Assembly (NCBI RefSeq): GCF_029601685.1 | Contig: NZ_JARRIR010000008.1 | Location: forward strand, 287,347-351,346 | Origin: Metarhizobium sp017305935 | GTDB lineage: Bacteria > Pseudomonadota > Alphaproteobacteria > Rhizobiales > Rhizobiaceae | Length of the DNA: 64,000 bases | Direction: 5' to 3' | Shown here: in pieces, positions 51,279 to 59,753 of the stretch | Position numbering within the stretch: the stretch's first letter is position 1 | Layout: the number at the start of each line of letters is the position of its first letter | Notes under the pieces: model-generated | What the model was told of the DNA's origin: nothing | The model's database searches: none | What the model saw: only the letters and a program-made list of their open reading frames with translations | Translations under genes and position numbers: made by a program

Positions 51279-52748
51279 TTGTCTCAGTCAACATTGACCG
51301 AATACCGCCAGACATCCGGAAAATCACTGATGACGATCTGTGCAGGCCTTGTCGCCGCAGTCCTTTCGACGACTGCTGCCGCGCCCGCAACAGCCGCCGC
51401 TGTCGATAATCCGAAATATGCCGGAATCGTCGTCGACGCCAAGACGGGGAATGTTCTCTACGGCGAAAACGCCGACAGTCTTCGTTATCCGGCCTCGCTC
51501 ACCAAGATGATGACGCTTTACCTGGTGTTCGAAGCGCTGGAATCCGGCCGCATCACCCTTGACACCAAGGTTCCGGTATCGGCTCACGCAGCGGCCGAAC
51601 CGCCGTCCAAGCTGGGCCTGCGTACCGGTGGCTCATTCACCGTCGAGCAGGGCATCCTCGCCCTCGTCACCCGTTCCGCCAACGACGCCTCGACGGCGCT
51701 CGGCGAGATGCTTGGTGGCTCGGAAGCCCGTTTTGCGCAGATGATGACCGCCAAGGCCCGCGCGCTCGGCATGACGCGCACCACCTATCGCAACGCCAAC
51801 GGCCTGCCGAACACCGCGCAGATGACCACGGCCCGCGACCAGGCTCGCCTCGGCATTGCGCTGCGCCAGCATTTTCCGCAATATTACGGCTTCTTCTCGA
51901 CCCGCAGCTTCAAATACGGCAAGCAGGTCATCGGCAACCATAACCGTCTGGTCGGCAATGTGCGTGGCGTCGATGGCATCAAAACCGGCTACACCCGCGC
52001 TGCCGGCTTCAACCTCGTCACCTCGGCGCAGCTCGAAGGCCGTTCTGTGGTCGGCGTCGTGCTCGGCGGCACCTCGGGCGGCGCCCGCGATGCGCAGATG
52101 CGCAAGCTGATCGCCGCCTATCTGCCGAAGGCCTCGCGCAGCGGCAAGGGCAACATGATCGAGGAGCCCGCGGCCTCTCAGTTCGTCGCTGCCCGCGCCC
52201 CCGAGCCGGAGCAGAAGCCACAGAAGGCGATCGAGCCAGACACCAGGCCGGTCGCCGCGGCGGTCGCCTCCGCTTCCAGCCTGCCGAATGCCGGCCCGGT
52301 TCCGGAAGCTCGCTATGAAGAAGCCGTCGAGACGGCCTACGCCGCCCCGACCAAGAAATCCGCGGCCATTGCCGCCGCCGAAGGCACGCTCGAGGCGCAA
52401 GCGCAGAAGCTTGCCGCCACGCCGGGTGCAGCCGCCGAATATACGCCCTCCGTCGCCGCGCCGCGAGTCGACGAGGTGACCACCTCCTCCACCCGGATCC
52501 AGGCCGGCTGGGTCATTCAGATCGGCGTTTCGCCGACAAAGCAGATGGCGCTCGATCTCCTGCAGACGGCGCAACAGAAAGGCGGCAATGTGTTGCGTTC
52601 CGCCACCCCCTTCGCCATCGCCATCGACAATGGCGGCGCGCAGGTCTACCGCGCCCGGTTTGGCGGCTTCGATAACCAGAAGGTTGCGATCAACGCCTGC
52701 AACCAGTTGAAGCGCAAGGGCATGAACTGCTGGGCCAGCCAGCAGTGA
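51279..52748 (+). CDS. D-alanyl-D-alanine carboxypeptidase with SPOR domain (DacA/DacD type)
   Basis: 489 aa. A signal peptide (LMTICAGLVAAVLSTTAA) is followed by the penicillin-binding DacA domain with S73-L-T-K76, the SxN motif at S133-A-N135 and the KTG motif at K235 (DGIKTGYTRAAG). A long Ala/Pro/Glu-rich linker leads to a C-terminal SPOR domain (GWVIQIGVSPTKQMALDLL, KRKGMNCWA) that binds denuded septal peptidoglycan. It trims peptidoglycan pentapeptides at division sites. The start is TTG 51279; a TTG at 51294 is an alternative. ATG 51330 would lose the positively charged n-region of the signal peptide. Confidence 0.92.
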   Translation: MSQSTLTEYRQTSGKSLMTICAGLVAAVLSTTAAAPATAAAVDNPKYAGIVVDAKTGNVLYGENADSLRYPASLTKMMTLYLVFEALESGRITLDTKVPVSAHAAAEPPSKLGLRTGGSFTVEQGILALVTRSANDASTALGEMLGGSEARFAQMMTAKARALGMTRTTYRNANGLPNTAQMTTARDQARLGIALRQHFPQYYGFFSTRSFKYGKQVIGNHNRLVGNVRGVDGIKTGYTRAAGFNLVTSAQLEGRSVVGVVLGGTSGGARDAQMRKLIAAYLPKASRSGKGNMIEEPAASQFVAARAPEPEQKPQKAIEPDTRPVAAAVASASSLPNAGPVPEARYEEAVETAYAAPTKKSAAIAAAEGTLEAQAQKLAATPGAAAEYTPSVAAPRVDEVTTSSTRIQAGWVIQIGVSPTKQMALDLLQTAQQKGGNVLRSATPFAIAIDNGGAQVYRARFGGFDNQKVAINACNQLKRKGMNCWASQQ

Positions 52749-52849
52749 CCGACGACCGGCCTGCTTTGTCGCGCGCATTTCCAGCAAATGCGAACCACGG
52801 GCGGGCCGCGCACCACACCCTCGAAAAGTATAGTGTACGAGGTCGTGAC

Positions 52850-53116
52850 ATGAGCATGAACGAGAACGGTTTTCCGGAACCGGGCAGCAGCCGGAAGAAC
52901 AAGGGTTCGCGCATGTCGCTGCACCCGATTCACGAGGCGGCGATGCGCATCGCCGATCTTGGCCGCGGCTTCCCCAGATCGCGCACCCGGGATCTGGTCG
53001 GGCTCCTGCTGTCGCACGGCGCCCGCGCCTGGCGCTCTTCGCAGCCGCACGTGAAGATACACCTTTATATCGGTTCCGAGCGCGGCAGCGCTCCGGTTTA
53101 CCTGCGAATCGAATAG
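52850..53116 (+). CDS. 88-aa hypothetical protein
   Basis: Frame from ATG 52850 (MSMNENGFPEPGSSRKNKGS) with GAGG spaced 7 bases. After a flexible basic N-terminus it has a helix (LHPIHEAAMRIADLGRGFPR) and a short beta-like C-terminus (SQPHVKIHLYIGSERGSAPV). No signal peptide. It follows the DacA-SPOR gene and is followed by the repeat at 53148. I do not recognise it; an earlier in-frame start (about 52745) is possible but lacks a ribosome site. Confidence 0.6.
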   Translation: MSMNENGFPEPGSSRKNKGSRMSLHPIHEAAMRIADLGRGFPRSRTRDLVGLLLSHGARAWRSSQPHVKIHLYIGSERGSAPVYLRIE

Positions 53117-53147
53117 GTCGCTTTTCGCACGCCCGCGCCGCGACATT

Positions 53148-53243
53148 CGTCCCCCTCCGGCTCGTCCCGAGGATTTACCAACATGCGCCAAGTAATTGAA
53201 GGTGTGGATTGTTGGATGCTCGAGCCAAGCCCGAGGATGACGG
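53148..53243. repeat. palindromic intergenic repeat (RIME-like), copy B
   Basis: Two imperfect hairpins separated by about 45 bp, CCTCCGGCTCGTCCCGAGGAT (around 53154-53174) and ATGCTCGAGCCAAGCCCGAGGAT (around 53216-53238), followed by GACGG. They match the two hairpins of the element at 26921-27098 (ATCCTTGGG-CTTGT-CCCAAGGAT and ATGCTCGG-CACAAGG-CCGAGCAT) with several base changes. Non-coding. Confidence 0.6.
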
Positions 53244-53273
53244 ATGCGGAGACTTTACCACCCAAACGCGCGT

Positions 53274-53708
53274 CTAAAGCAACCCCAAGTCCGACAATTC
53301 CCGCCTCAAATGATCCGGCAGATCGGCCGCATCGCCCATGCTCGACAGGTCGACCGGGGCGTCTTCCGGCTTGAGGTAGCGCCAGCCCTGGAAGGGTCGG
53401 CGCGGCTGCAGCGCGGTTTCGATCACTTCCGGTCCCAACAGCAGTTCGCAGCGCGTGATCCCGTCCGCGCCGGTGACGCTGCGCAGGTCGAGCAGTTTCT
53501 GCCGCGCCTGCACCTGGCCCTTGATCACCCAATAGAGCGAGCCGCCATCGAGCAGGGCTTCGGCCTGCTTCGGGATCATGCGTGTCGTGTGAATGGAATG
53601 GGGTTCGAAGCCGGCGGCCATCGCCGCCATCGATCGGCGCGACACCCAGTCGCGCAGATCCTCGATCGTATCAGCCCCAACGCAAAGTTTCAGAAGATGC
53701 AGTGCCAT
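53274..53708 (-). CDS. DUF1489-family protein
   Basis: 144 aa from ATG 53708 (MALHLLKLCVGADTIEDLRD). The DUF1489 pattern MALHL.KLCVG..SIEDL is clear, followed by THTTRMIPKQAEALLDGGSL-type text (HSIHTTRMIPKQAEALLDGG), YWVIKGQVQARQKLLDLRSV and LGPEVIETALQPRRPFQGWR. Conserved in alphaproteobacteria, function unknown; no catalytic motif is evident. Together with sdaA it is on the minus strand. Confidence 0.85.
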   Translation of the reverse strand: MALHLLKLCVGADTIEDLRDWVSRRSMAAMAAGFEPHSIHTTRMIPKQAEALLDGGSLYWVIKGQVQARQKLLDLRSVTGADGITRCELLLGPEVIETALQPRRPFQGWRYLKPEDAPVDLSSMGDAADLPDHLRRELSDLGLL

Positions 53709-53827
53709 GCGGCTGTTGAATGCCCTTTGCACGCCGCCGTCAAGCGGCGACGGGGTCGCAGCCGCGATGTTTTGCGCATATCCGGGGAGAAAACCGCGTC
53801 ACGCGCTTCCCCGAAATACACCGGAAA

Positions 53828-55228
53828 TCAACACTCGACGACATTGACGGCGAGGCCGCCGGTCGAAGTTTCCTTGTATTTCTCACTCATGTCGTTGCCG
53901 GTTTGGCGCATGGTCTCGATGCAGGCGTCGAGCGGCACGAAATGCTTGCCGTCACCCTTCAGCGCCAGCGAGGCGGCGGTGACCGCCTTGACGGCGCCGA
54001 GCGCGTTGCGCTCGATGCACGGCACCTGCACCAAGCCGGCGACCGGGTCGCAGGTCATTCCGAGATGGTGCTCCAGCGCAATTTCGGCGGCGTTCTCAAT
54101 CTGCTCCGGCGAGCCACCCATGACGGCGGCAAGCCCGGCCGCGGCCATGGCCGAGGCGGAGCCGACCTCGCCCTGACAGCCGACTTCGGCGCCGGAGATC
54201 GAGGCATTGTGCTTGATGATGCCTCCGACGGCGGCGGCCGTCAGCAGGTAGTCGCGAATGCCGTTCTGATCCCAGTCCTCATGGAAATGCTGGTAGTAAC
54301 GGATCGTCGCCGGCACGACGCCGGCAGCCCCATTGGTCGGGGCGGTGACGACGCGCCCGCCGGCGGCATTTTCTTCGTTGACGGCCATGGCGTAGACGCT
54401 GAGCCAGTCATTGGCGAGCAGCGGATTGATGCGGTTGCTGCGCCATTCCTCCTGCAGCTTGTCATGGATGGAGCGGGCGCGGCGGCGGACATTCAGGCCG
54501 CCCGGCATGATGCCATCGACCTTGAGGCCGCGATCGATGCAGCCGCTCATCGCCTCCCAGATTCGATCGAGGCCGGCATCCAGCTCCTCGCGGGACAGCA
54601 CCGTTTCCTCATTGGCACGCTTCATCTGGGCAATGGTGAGGCCGGAGCGGGCCGCCATGTCGAGCATCTGTTGCGCCGAGGAGAAAGGATAGGGCACGCG
54701 CTGGCCTTCGGCTCCCTTCTTCGCCTTGCGCATGGCGTCGAGTTCGGTATCGGTCACCACGAAGCCGCCGCCGATCGAATAATAGATGCGCTTCAGAAGC
54801 AGGCGGCCGTCGCGATCGAAGGCGGAAAAGCTCATGCCGTTGGCATGGCCGGGCAAGGGCTGCTTCTTGTCGAAGACGAGGTCGGTCTTCGGCTGAAACT
54901 GGTAGGCGGGATGATCGGGCGGCGTGATGCGGCCGGTGCGCTCTACCTCGGCGATGATTGCATCCATTTGGTCTGGATCGACACTGTCCGGACGCTGGCC
55001 CATCAGGCCGAGCACGACCGCCCGGCCCGTGCCGTGACCGATGCCGGTATAGGCAAGCGAGCCGTGCAGGCTGGCCTTGATCGCGGCGACGCTGGCGCCG
55101 CTCGGGCGCGGCCAGTCGTCGGAACGGATCAGATCGAGAAACCGCACTGCCGCAGACATCGGACCCATGGTATGCGAACTGGACGGGCCGACACCGATCT
55201 TGAAGACGTCGAATACGGAAAGAAACAT
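53828..55228 (-). CDS. sdaA: L-serine ammonia-lyase (iron-sulfur-dependent)
   Basis: 466-aa single-polypeptide L-serine dehydratase converting serine to pyruvate and ammonia. The N-terminal beta domain starts FDVFKIGVGPSSSHTMGPM, including the SSSHT motif. The C-terminal alpha domain provides the [4Fe-4S] ligands: Cys in ISGAEVGCQGEVGSASAMAA, and in MTCDPVAGLVQVPCIERN two more. GAAGVVPATIRYYQ and NHNASI-type text (IKHNASISGAE) are also typical. ATG 55228 has GAGGCGC upstream; extra upstream frame is not homologous. Confidence 0.95.
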   Translation of the reverse strand: MFLSVFDVFKIGVGPSSSHTMGPMSAAVRFLDLIRSDDWPRPSGASVAAIKASLHGSLAYTGIGHGTGRAVVLGLMGQRPDSVDPDQMDAIIAEVERTGRITPPDHPAYQFQPKTDLVFDKKQPLPGHANGMSFSAFDRDGRLLLKRIYYSIGGGFVVTDTELDAMRKAKKGAEGQRVPYPFSSAQQMLDMAARSGLTIAQMKRANEETVLSREELDAGLDRIWEAMSGCIDRGLKVDGIMPGGLNVRRRARSIHDKLQEEWRSNRINPLLANDWLSVYAMAVNEENAAGGRVVTAPTNGAAGVVPATIRYYQHFHEDWDQNGIRDYLLTAAAVGGIIKHNASISGAEVGCQGEVGSASAMAAAGLAAVMGGSPEQIENAAEIALEHHLGMTCDPVAGLVQVPCIERNALGAVKAVTAASLALKGDGKHFVPLDACIETMRQTGNDMSEKYKETSTGGLAVNVVEC

Positions 55229-55443
55229 GGAAAGCGCCTCTTGCAGCGGCTGATCTGAACGTGATGCAAAGCTACGATACTGCCGGCCGCAGCCATGGCG
55301 GGCAACCGACATCGGCTTTCACCACCACGACATCAGTATCGGCTCAACCCGATGCGAACAACAGGTTCGCAACGCCAAACCCTTGCCCGAATCCACCACC
55401 ACGACATATCGTCGTGACAAATCCGGTGACATAGTCTCTCCCC

Positions 55444-56133
55444 ATGCAGAACGTCGATTACATCGCCCTTGCCGTCTTCGGCATCCTCTGGTTCGGTTAC
55501 TCCTATGTGGTGGAGCACATCCGGCTGTTCAACCGCATCAGCCTCACGGAAGTCATGTCCGAGCGCCGCCGCCGCTGGATCTACAATTCGCTGAACCGCG
55601 ACCTGAAGATGATCGACACCCAGATCATGTCCGGCCTGCAGAACGGCACCGCCTTCTTCGCCTCCGCCTCGATGTTCGCCATCGGCAGCTGCTTTGCGCT
55701 GATCGGCGCGACCGACAGGATCGACGCGGTGTTCCGCGACCTGCCGCTCGCCTTCCATGGCGGCCGCGCCGCCTTCGAGATGAAGGTCGGCGGGCTGACG
55801 GCGCTTTTCGGCTATGCCTTCTTCAAGTTCGGCTGGTCCTATCGGCTGTTCAATTATTGCACCATCCTGTTCGGCGGGCTGCCGATGGCATCGCATATGA
55901 ACGACCGCGCCGAGGCGGAGCGCGCGGCCGACCAAGTGGTGCGGATGAACGTCATCGCCGCCAAGAACTTCAACGAAGGCCTGCGCGCCATCTTCCTGTC
56001 GATCGGTTATCTCGGCTGGTTCGTGAACGCCTACATGTTCATGGGCGGAACGCTGCTGGTGGTGATCATCCTGACGCGCCGGCAATTCTTTTCAGACGCG
56101 CGGCACGCCATCTCCGACACGACCCTGCCTTGA
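55444..56133 (+). CDS. DUF599-family membrane protein
   Basis: 229 aa with four or five hydrophobic helices: YIALAVFGILWFGYSYVVE, NGTAFFASASMFAIGSCFAL, LTALFGYAFFKFGWSYRLFN, TILFGGLPMAS and YLGWFVNAYMFMGGTLLVVI. Conserved polar text such as SERRRRWIYNSLNRDLKMID and VVRMNVIAAKNFNEGLRAIF fits DUF599. No known function. It precedes the DUF1624 gene on the same strand with a 56-bp gap. Confidence 0.85.
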   Translation: MQNVDYIALAVFGILWFGYSYVVEHIRLFNRISLTEVMSERRRRWIYNSLNRDLKMIDTQIMSGLQNGTAFFASASMFAIGSCFALIGATDRIDAVFRDLPLAFHGGRAAFEMKVGGLTALFGYAFFKFGWSYRLFNYCTILFGGLPMASHMNDRAEAERAADQVVRMNVIAAKNFNEGLRAIFLSIGYLGWFVNAYMFMGGTLLVVIILTRRQFFSDARHAISDTTLP

Positions 56134-56189
56134 AAAGGCCGCAACTGTCGCTTCTTCCCCGGTTTTCCCCTTTGAGAGGATGATTCCCG

Positions 56190-57137
56190 ATGTCGCCCGT
56201 CCCGGAACACCCGACCCGTCCGCGCATCGGCCTTCTCGATACCGCGCGCGGCGTCGCGCTCATCGCCATGGCGAGCTACCATTTCGCCTGGGATCTCGAA
56301 TTCTTCCGCTATATCGAAGCAGGAACCACCGCCTTCGGCTGGTGGAAGATGTATGCACGCGGCATCGCCGGCAGTTTCCTGTTCCTGGTCGGCTTCAGCC
56401 TGGTGCTGGCGCATACGCCGGCCATCCGCTGGCGGCCGTTCCTCATCCGCCTGGCGATGATCGCCGGCGCGGCCGTCGCCATTACCGCCGCCACCGCCTA
56501 TGCCATGCCGGACGGCATGATCTTCTTCGGCATATTGCATTGCATCGCGGCGGCCAGCCTCGTCGGACTTCTGTTCTTGCGCCTGCCGCCGATCGTGACG
56601 CTCATCGCCGCCGCGGCGGCCTTGGCAGCCCCCTGGTTCCTGCGCACCTCCCTGTTCGATACGCCCTGGCTGTGGTGGGTCGGACTGTCGGAAACCATAC
56701 CGCGCTCGAACGACTATGTGCCCCTGCTGCCCTGGCTCGGCCCTGTGCTGATCGGCATCGCCGCCGCCAACATCGCCCGCACCAGCGGCCTGCTGGCGCG
56801 CCTGGCAAGCGGCCCGCACAACAATCTCCTCGCCCGCATCGGTCGCCACAGCCTCGCCTTCTACCTCATCCACCAGCCGGTACTGCTCGGCCTCGTCTAT
56901 CTCGCAAGCCTCATCTTTCCGGCGCCGATTCTCGCGCCGGAGGCCTATCTGAACTCCTGCGTCGCGAGTTGCCAGGCCTCGCAGGGCGAAAGCTTCTGCA
57001 CCGCCTTCTGCGGCTGCACGCTCAAGATGCTGACCGAAGAGAAACTTTACGAACCGCTACAGTCTGGCGCAATCCACGCGGCGCAAGATGAACGCATTCA
57101 GACAATCGCACAGCAATGCACCGCAGGTGCTCAGTGA
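56190..57137 (+). CDS. DUF1624 / heparan-alpha-glucosaminide N-acetyltransferase-like membrane protein
   Basis: 315 aa with about seven membrane helices. The family start PRIGLLDTARGVALIAMASY, HFAWDLEFFRYIE and GSFLFLVGFSLVL are clear, and SLAFYLIHQPVLLGLVYLA marks the last helices. Such proteins are thought to acylate sugars or peptidoglycan-related groups at the membrane. The unusual part is the tail after the last helix: about 60 residues with six cysteines, arranged C-x3-C-x8-C-x3-C-x-C plus one near the C-terminus. It overlaps the extended reading frame of the next gene, but the chosen start of that gene (57151) is after its stop codon. Confidence 0.85.
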   Translation: MSPVPEHPTRPRIGLLDTARGVALIAMASYHFAWDLEFFRYIEAGTTAFGWWKMYARGIAGSFLFLVGFSLVLAHTPAIRWRPFLIRLAMIAGAAVAITAATAYAMPDGMIFFGILHCIAAASLVGLLFLRLPPIVTLIAAAAALAAPWFLRTSLFDTPWLWWVGLSETIPRSNDYVPLLPWLGPVLIGIAAANIARTSGLLARLASGPHNNLLARIGRHSLAFYLIHQPVLLGLVYLASLIFPAPILAPEAYLNSCVASCQASQGESFCTAFCGCTLKMLTEEKLYEPLQSGAIHAAQDERIQTIAQQCTAGAQ

Positions 57138-57150
57138 CAGGACGATTCTC

Positions 57151-57624
57151 ATGAATGCCTATCGATTGAAGCCGCTGAGTTTTCCCTGGCCGCCCTTTCT
57201 CTACGGGATGGCCATCGTCGCTGCGTTCATGTGCCACCGCGTCGCCGGCATGCCGACGCCGATCCTTAACGAACAGTGGCGCTGGATCGCGGGTGCCGCG
57301 ATGCTCTCGCTCGCCGTCTTCCTCGACATCTGGGCGACCAAGACGCTGCTCGAAAGCTGCACGACCATCCTGCCGCATCGAGGAAGCAGCCATCTTGTCA
57401 CCCGCGGTCCCTATCGCCTCACCCGCAACCCGATCTATCTCGGCTATACGCTGGGGACGATGGGCATCGGGCTGATCACCGGCAATGCCTGGTTCTTCAT
57501 CATGGCGACGCTGGCCGCCATCTCGACGACGATGATCGCCATCCGCCGCGAGGAAATGCATCTCCACGCCCGCTTCGGCATCGAATACGAGCGCTACTGC
57601 CGGCGCACGCGCCGCTGGCTGTGA
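57151..57624 (+). CDS. isoprenylcysteine carboxyl-methyltransferase-like protein
   Basis: 157 aa, small integral-membrane methyltransferase of the ICMT/PEMT type. Helices at the N-terminus (WPPFLYGMAIVAAFMCHRVA) precede the conserved SAM region HLVTRGPYRLTRNPIYLGYT, with LITGNAWFFIMATLAAISTT and the C-terminal EEMHLHARFGIEYERYCRRT. Family members methylate lipids or isoprenyl groups; the substrate here is unknown. ATG 57151 (MNAYRLKPLSF) is used; an upstream ATG at 57088 would overlap the DUF1624 gene. It converges on the MerR gene 11 bp away. Confidence 0.85.
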   Translation: MNAYRLKPLSFPWPPFLYGMAIVAAFMCHRVAGMPTPILNEQWRWIAGAAMLSLAVFLDIWATKTLLESCTTILPHRGSSHLVTRGPYRLTRNPIYLGYTLGTMGIGLITGNAWFFIMATLAAISTTMIAIRREEMHLHARFGIEYERYCRRTRRWL

Positions 57625-57635
57625 GATAGAAGCGA

Positions 57636-58022
57636 CTACGTTCCCACGCCGATTTCGGCGAGGCGTGTGAGACATGCCTCCTCGATTAGGTCGAGATCGG
57701 CCAGCGTATCGTCGATATCCTTGCGCTTGCGGCGCAGCTCTTCCCGTTTCTCGGCGACGCTCTTCATCAGCGTGGTCAATTCGCCGGCATCGCTCGGCGG
57801 CTCTTTGTAAACACGGATCAGCTCACGGATTTCCGCGACCGTCAAGCCGATGCGCCGGCCGCGCAGGATTTCCTGCACCAGCCGCCGGTCCTCGGCGCGG
57901 TAGAGGCGGGTACGGCCGCGACGATCCGGCTGGATCAGCCCCTCGTCCTCATAGAAGCGGAGCGTGCGCGTCGAAACGTCGAATTCCCGCGTCAGGTCGG
58001 TAATACTGTAATATTTTTCCAC
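57636..58022 (-). CDS. MerR-family transcriptional regulator
   Basis: 128 aa. The N-terminal winged helix is standard: YSITDLTREFDVSTRTLRFY, EDEGLIQPDRRGRTRLYRAE and DRRLVQEILRGRRIGLTVAE. A long coiled-coil dimerisation region follows (KSVAEKREELRRKRKDIDDT) and there are no metal-binding cysteines in the pattern of MerR or CueR, apart from one near the C-terminus (EEACLTRLAEIG). This resembles the rhizobial MerR class often linked to acyl-CoA dehydrogenase or stress genes, but no target can be read here. It is downstream of mgtE on the same strand. Confidence 0.92.
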   Translation of the reverse strand: MEKYYSITDLTREFDVSTRTLRFYEDEGLIQPDRRGRTRLYRAEDRRLVQEILRGRRIGLTVAEIRELIRVYKEPPSDAGELTTLMKSVAEKREELRRKRKDIDDTLADLDLIEEACLTRLAEIGVGT

Positions 58023-58084
58023 GTCCCACTCGCAATTGCCCGCCCGGAATCGTCACCTGCGCGAAAGCAGCTCCGTCCGGCCGG

Positions 58085-59503
58085 CTAGTGGATTCCGAAC
58101 CACCACGTCGCCAGGCCGAGAAACGCAAAGAAGCCCGTACAGTCCGTCACCGTGGTGACGAAAACGGACGACGCGATTGCCGGGTCGGCGCCGAGTTTAT
58201 CGAGCAAAAGCGGCAGGAGGATGCCCGCCAGCGCGGCAGCCATCAGGTTGATGATCATCGCTGCCCCGATCACCGCGCCGAGCTGGTAGTCATGGAACCA
58301 GGTTCCGGCGAGACCGCCCAGCAAGGTCGCGAAAATAAGGCCGTTCAGCAGGCCGACGCCGGCCTCCCTGCGGATGATTCGTCCCGCATTGTAAATGTCG
58401 ATGTCGCGGGTGGCGAGAGCGCGCACCGTCACGGTCATGGTTTGTGTGCCGGCATTGCCGCCCATCGAGGCGACGATCGGCATCAGCACGGCCAGCGCGA
58501 TCATCTTCTCGATCGATTCATCGAAAAAGCCGATGACGCTCGCCGACATCATCGCCGTGCCAAGATTGATCACCAGCCACAGGAAACGCGAACGCACAGT
58601 GGACAATATGTTGTCCGAAAGCTCTTCGTCGCCGACGCCGCCGAGGCGTTTGATGTCCTCGTCCGCCTCCTCATGGATGACGTCGACGACGTCATCGATG
58701 GTCAGCACGCCAACCAGACGGTCGTTGTCGTCGACGACGGCCGCGGAGAGAAGGTCGTATTGCTCGAAAAGCTGCGCCGCCTCTTCCTGGTCCATCTCGG
58801 CCGGAATCGGGTGGTTGGTCTCGCGCATGATCGTTTCGATCTTCATCTGCCGCTTGGTGCGCAGGATGCGGTCGAGATCGACGGCGCCGAGCAGCTTGAA
58901 GGTCGGGTCGATGACGAAAATCTGGCTGAAACTCTCCGGCAGGTCGCCATCGTCACGCATGTAGTCGATGGTCTGGCCAACGGTCCAGAAAGGCGGCACC
59001 GCGACGAATTCCGTCTGCATGCGGCGACCGGCCGAGCTTTCCGGATAGTCCAGCGCGCGCCGCAGCCGCACCCGCTCGGTAAACGGCAGCTGAGCGAGAA
59101 TCTCTTCCCGGTCCTCCTCGTCGAGGTCTTCGAGAATATAGACCGCGTCATCCGAATCGAGCTCGCCGATACCGGCGGCGATCTGTGCATTGGGAAGCTG
59201 TTCGACGATTTCGAGGCGGATGGCTTCGTCCACCTCGGTCAGCGCCGTCATGTCGAAATCGTCGCCGAGCAGCCGGATCAGCGCCAGACGCTGGTCCGGC
59301 AGGATCGACTCGAGCAGATCGCCCATTTCCGATTCGTGCAGGCGGCCGACATGATTGCGCAGGTAAAGCAGATCGCGGTCAGCGATCGCCGCGCCGACCT
59401 GGGCGAGAAAGTCCGGGCGGATCGAACCATCCTCGGTATAGATGTCGCTGTCCCCATCGTGGGAAGCGGGGCGGACTCGGTCAGTTTCGCCGATATTCGT
59501 CAT
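58085..59503 (-). CDS. mgtE: magnesium transporter MgtE
   Basis: 472-aa Mg2+ channel/transporter. The cytosolic MgtE-N superhelical domain (EMGDLLESILPDQRLALIRL, EIVEQLPNAQIAAGIGELDS, DDAVYILEDLDEEDREEILA) precedes two CBS domains (EFVAVPPFWTVGQTIDYMR, VVDDNDRLVGVLTIDDVVDV), which gate on intracellular Mg2+. Five membrane helices follow, with the pore motif in MPIVASMGGNAGTQTMTVTV. Length and layout are complete, so it should be functional. No M-box-type leader was recognised upstream. Confidence 0.96.
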   Translation of the reverse strand: MTNIGETDRVRPASHDGDSDIYTEDGSIRPDFLAQVGAAIADRDLLYLRNHVGRLHESEMGDLLESILPDQRLALIRLLGDDFDMTALTEVDEAIRLEIVEQLPNAQIAAGIGELDSDDAVYILEDLDEEDREEILAQLPFTERVRLRRALDYPESSAGRRMQTEFVAVPPFWTVGQTIDYMRDDGDLPESFSQIFVIDPTFKLLGAVDLDRILRTKRQMKIETIMRETNHPIPAEMDQEEAAQLFEQYDLLSAAVVDDNDRLVGVLTIDDVVDVIHEEADEDIKRLGGVGDEELSDNILSTVRSRFLWLVINLGTAMMSASVIGFFDESIEKMIALAVLMPIVASMGGNAGTQTMTVTVRALATRDIDIYNAGRIIRREAGVGLLNGLIFATLLGGLAGTWFHDYQLGAVIGAAMIINLMAAALAGILLPLLLDKLGADPAIASSVFVTTVTDCTGFFAFLGLATWWFGIH

Positions 59504-59753
59504 CTATCCGCCCTCGCGCGCTCGTGGAGTCCCGGCGCATCCCCGCCGTCATGGATGCATCGGAAAATCTGTCCCAACAATCGGATAGCCGCATCCGTCC
59601 GACGAACGCCTTCCTCGCGCGGCTCTTTCTGCTAACCCAAGACAATCCGCGCGTCCAGCCGTTTGAAAACAGAAGCAAAAAGACGGCTTCGCGAGAGCGA
59701 AAGACTTGCTATGGATAATGCTGAAAACGCGACCCGCAAGGAAAGGCGCAGGC

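Noticed and set aside
55229..55443. Repeated CACCACCACGACAT (near 55321 and 55397) as a repeat or operator
   Set aside because: Two short imperfect copies in the sdaA/DUF599 divergent promoter region; too short to call a repeat family.
59504..59753. Magnesium-responsive riboswitch (M-box) before mgtE
   Set aside because: No M-box core could be seen by eye, and M-box elements are mainly Gram-positive.
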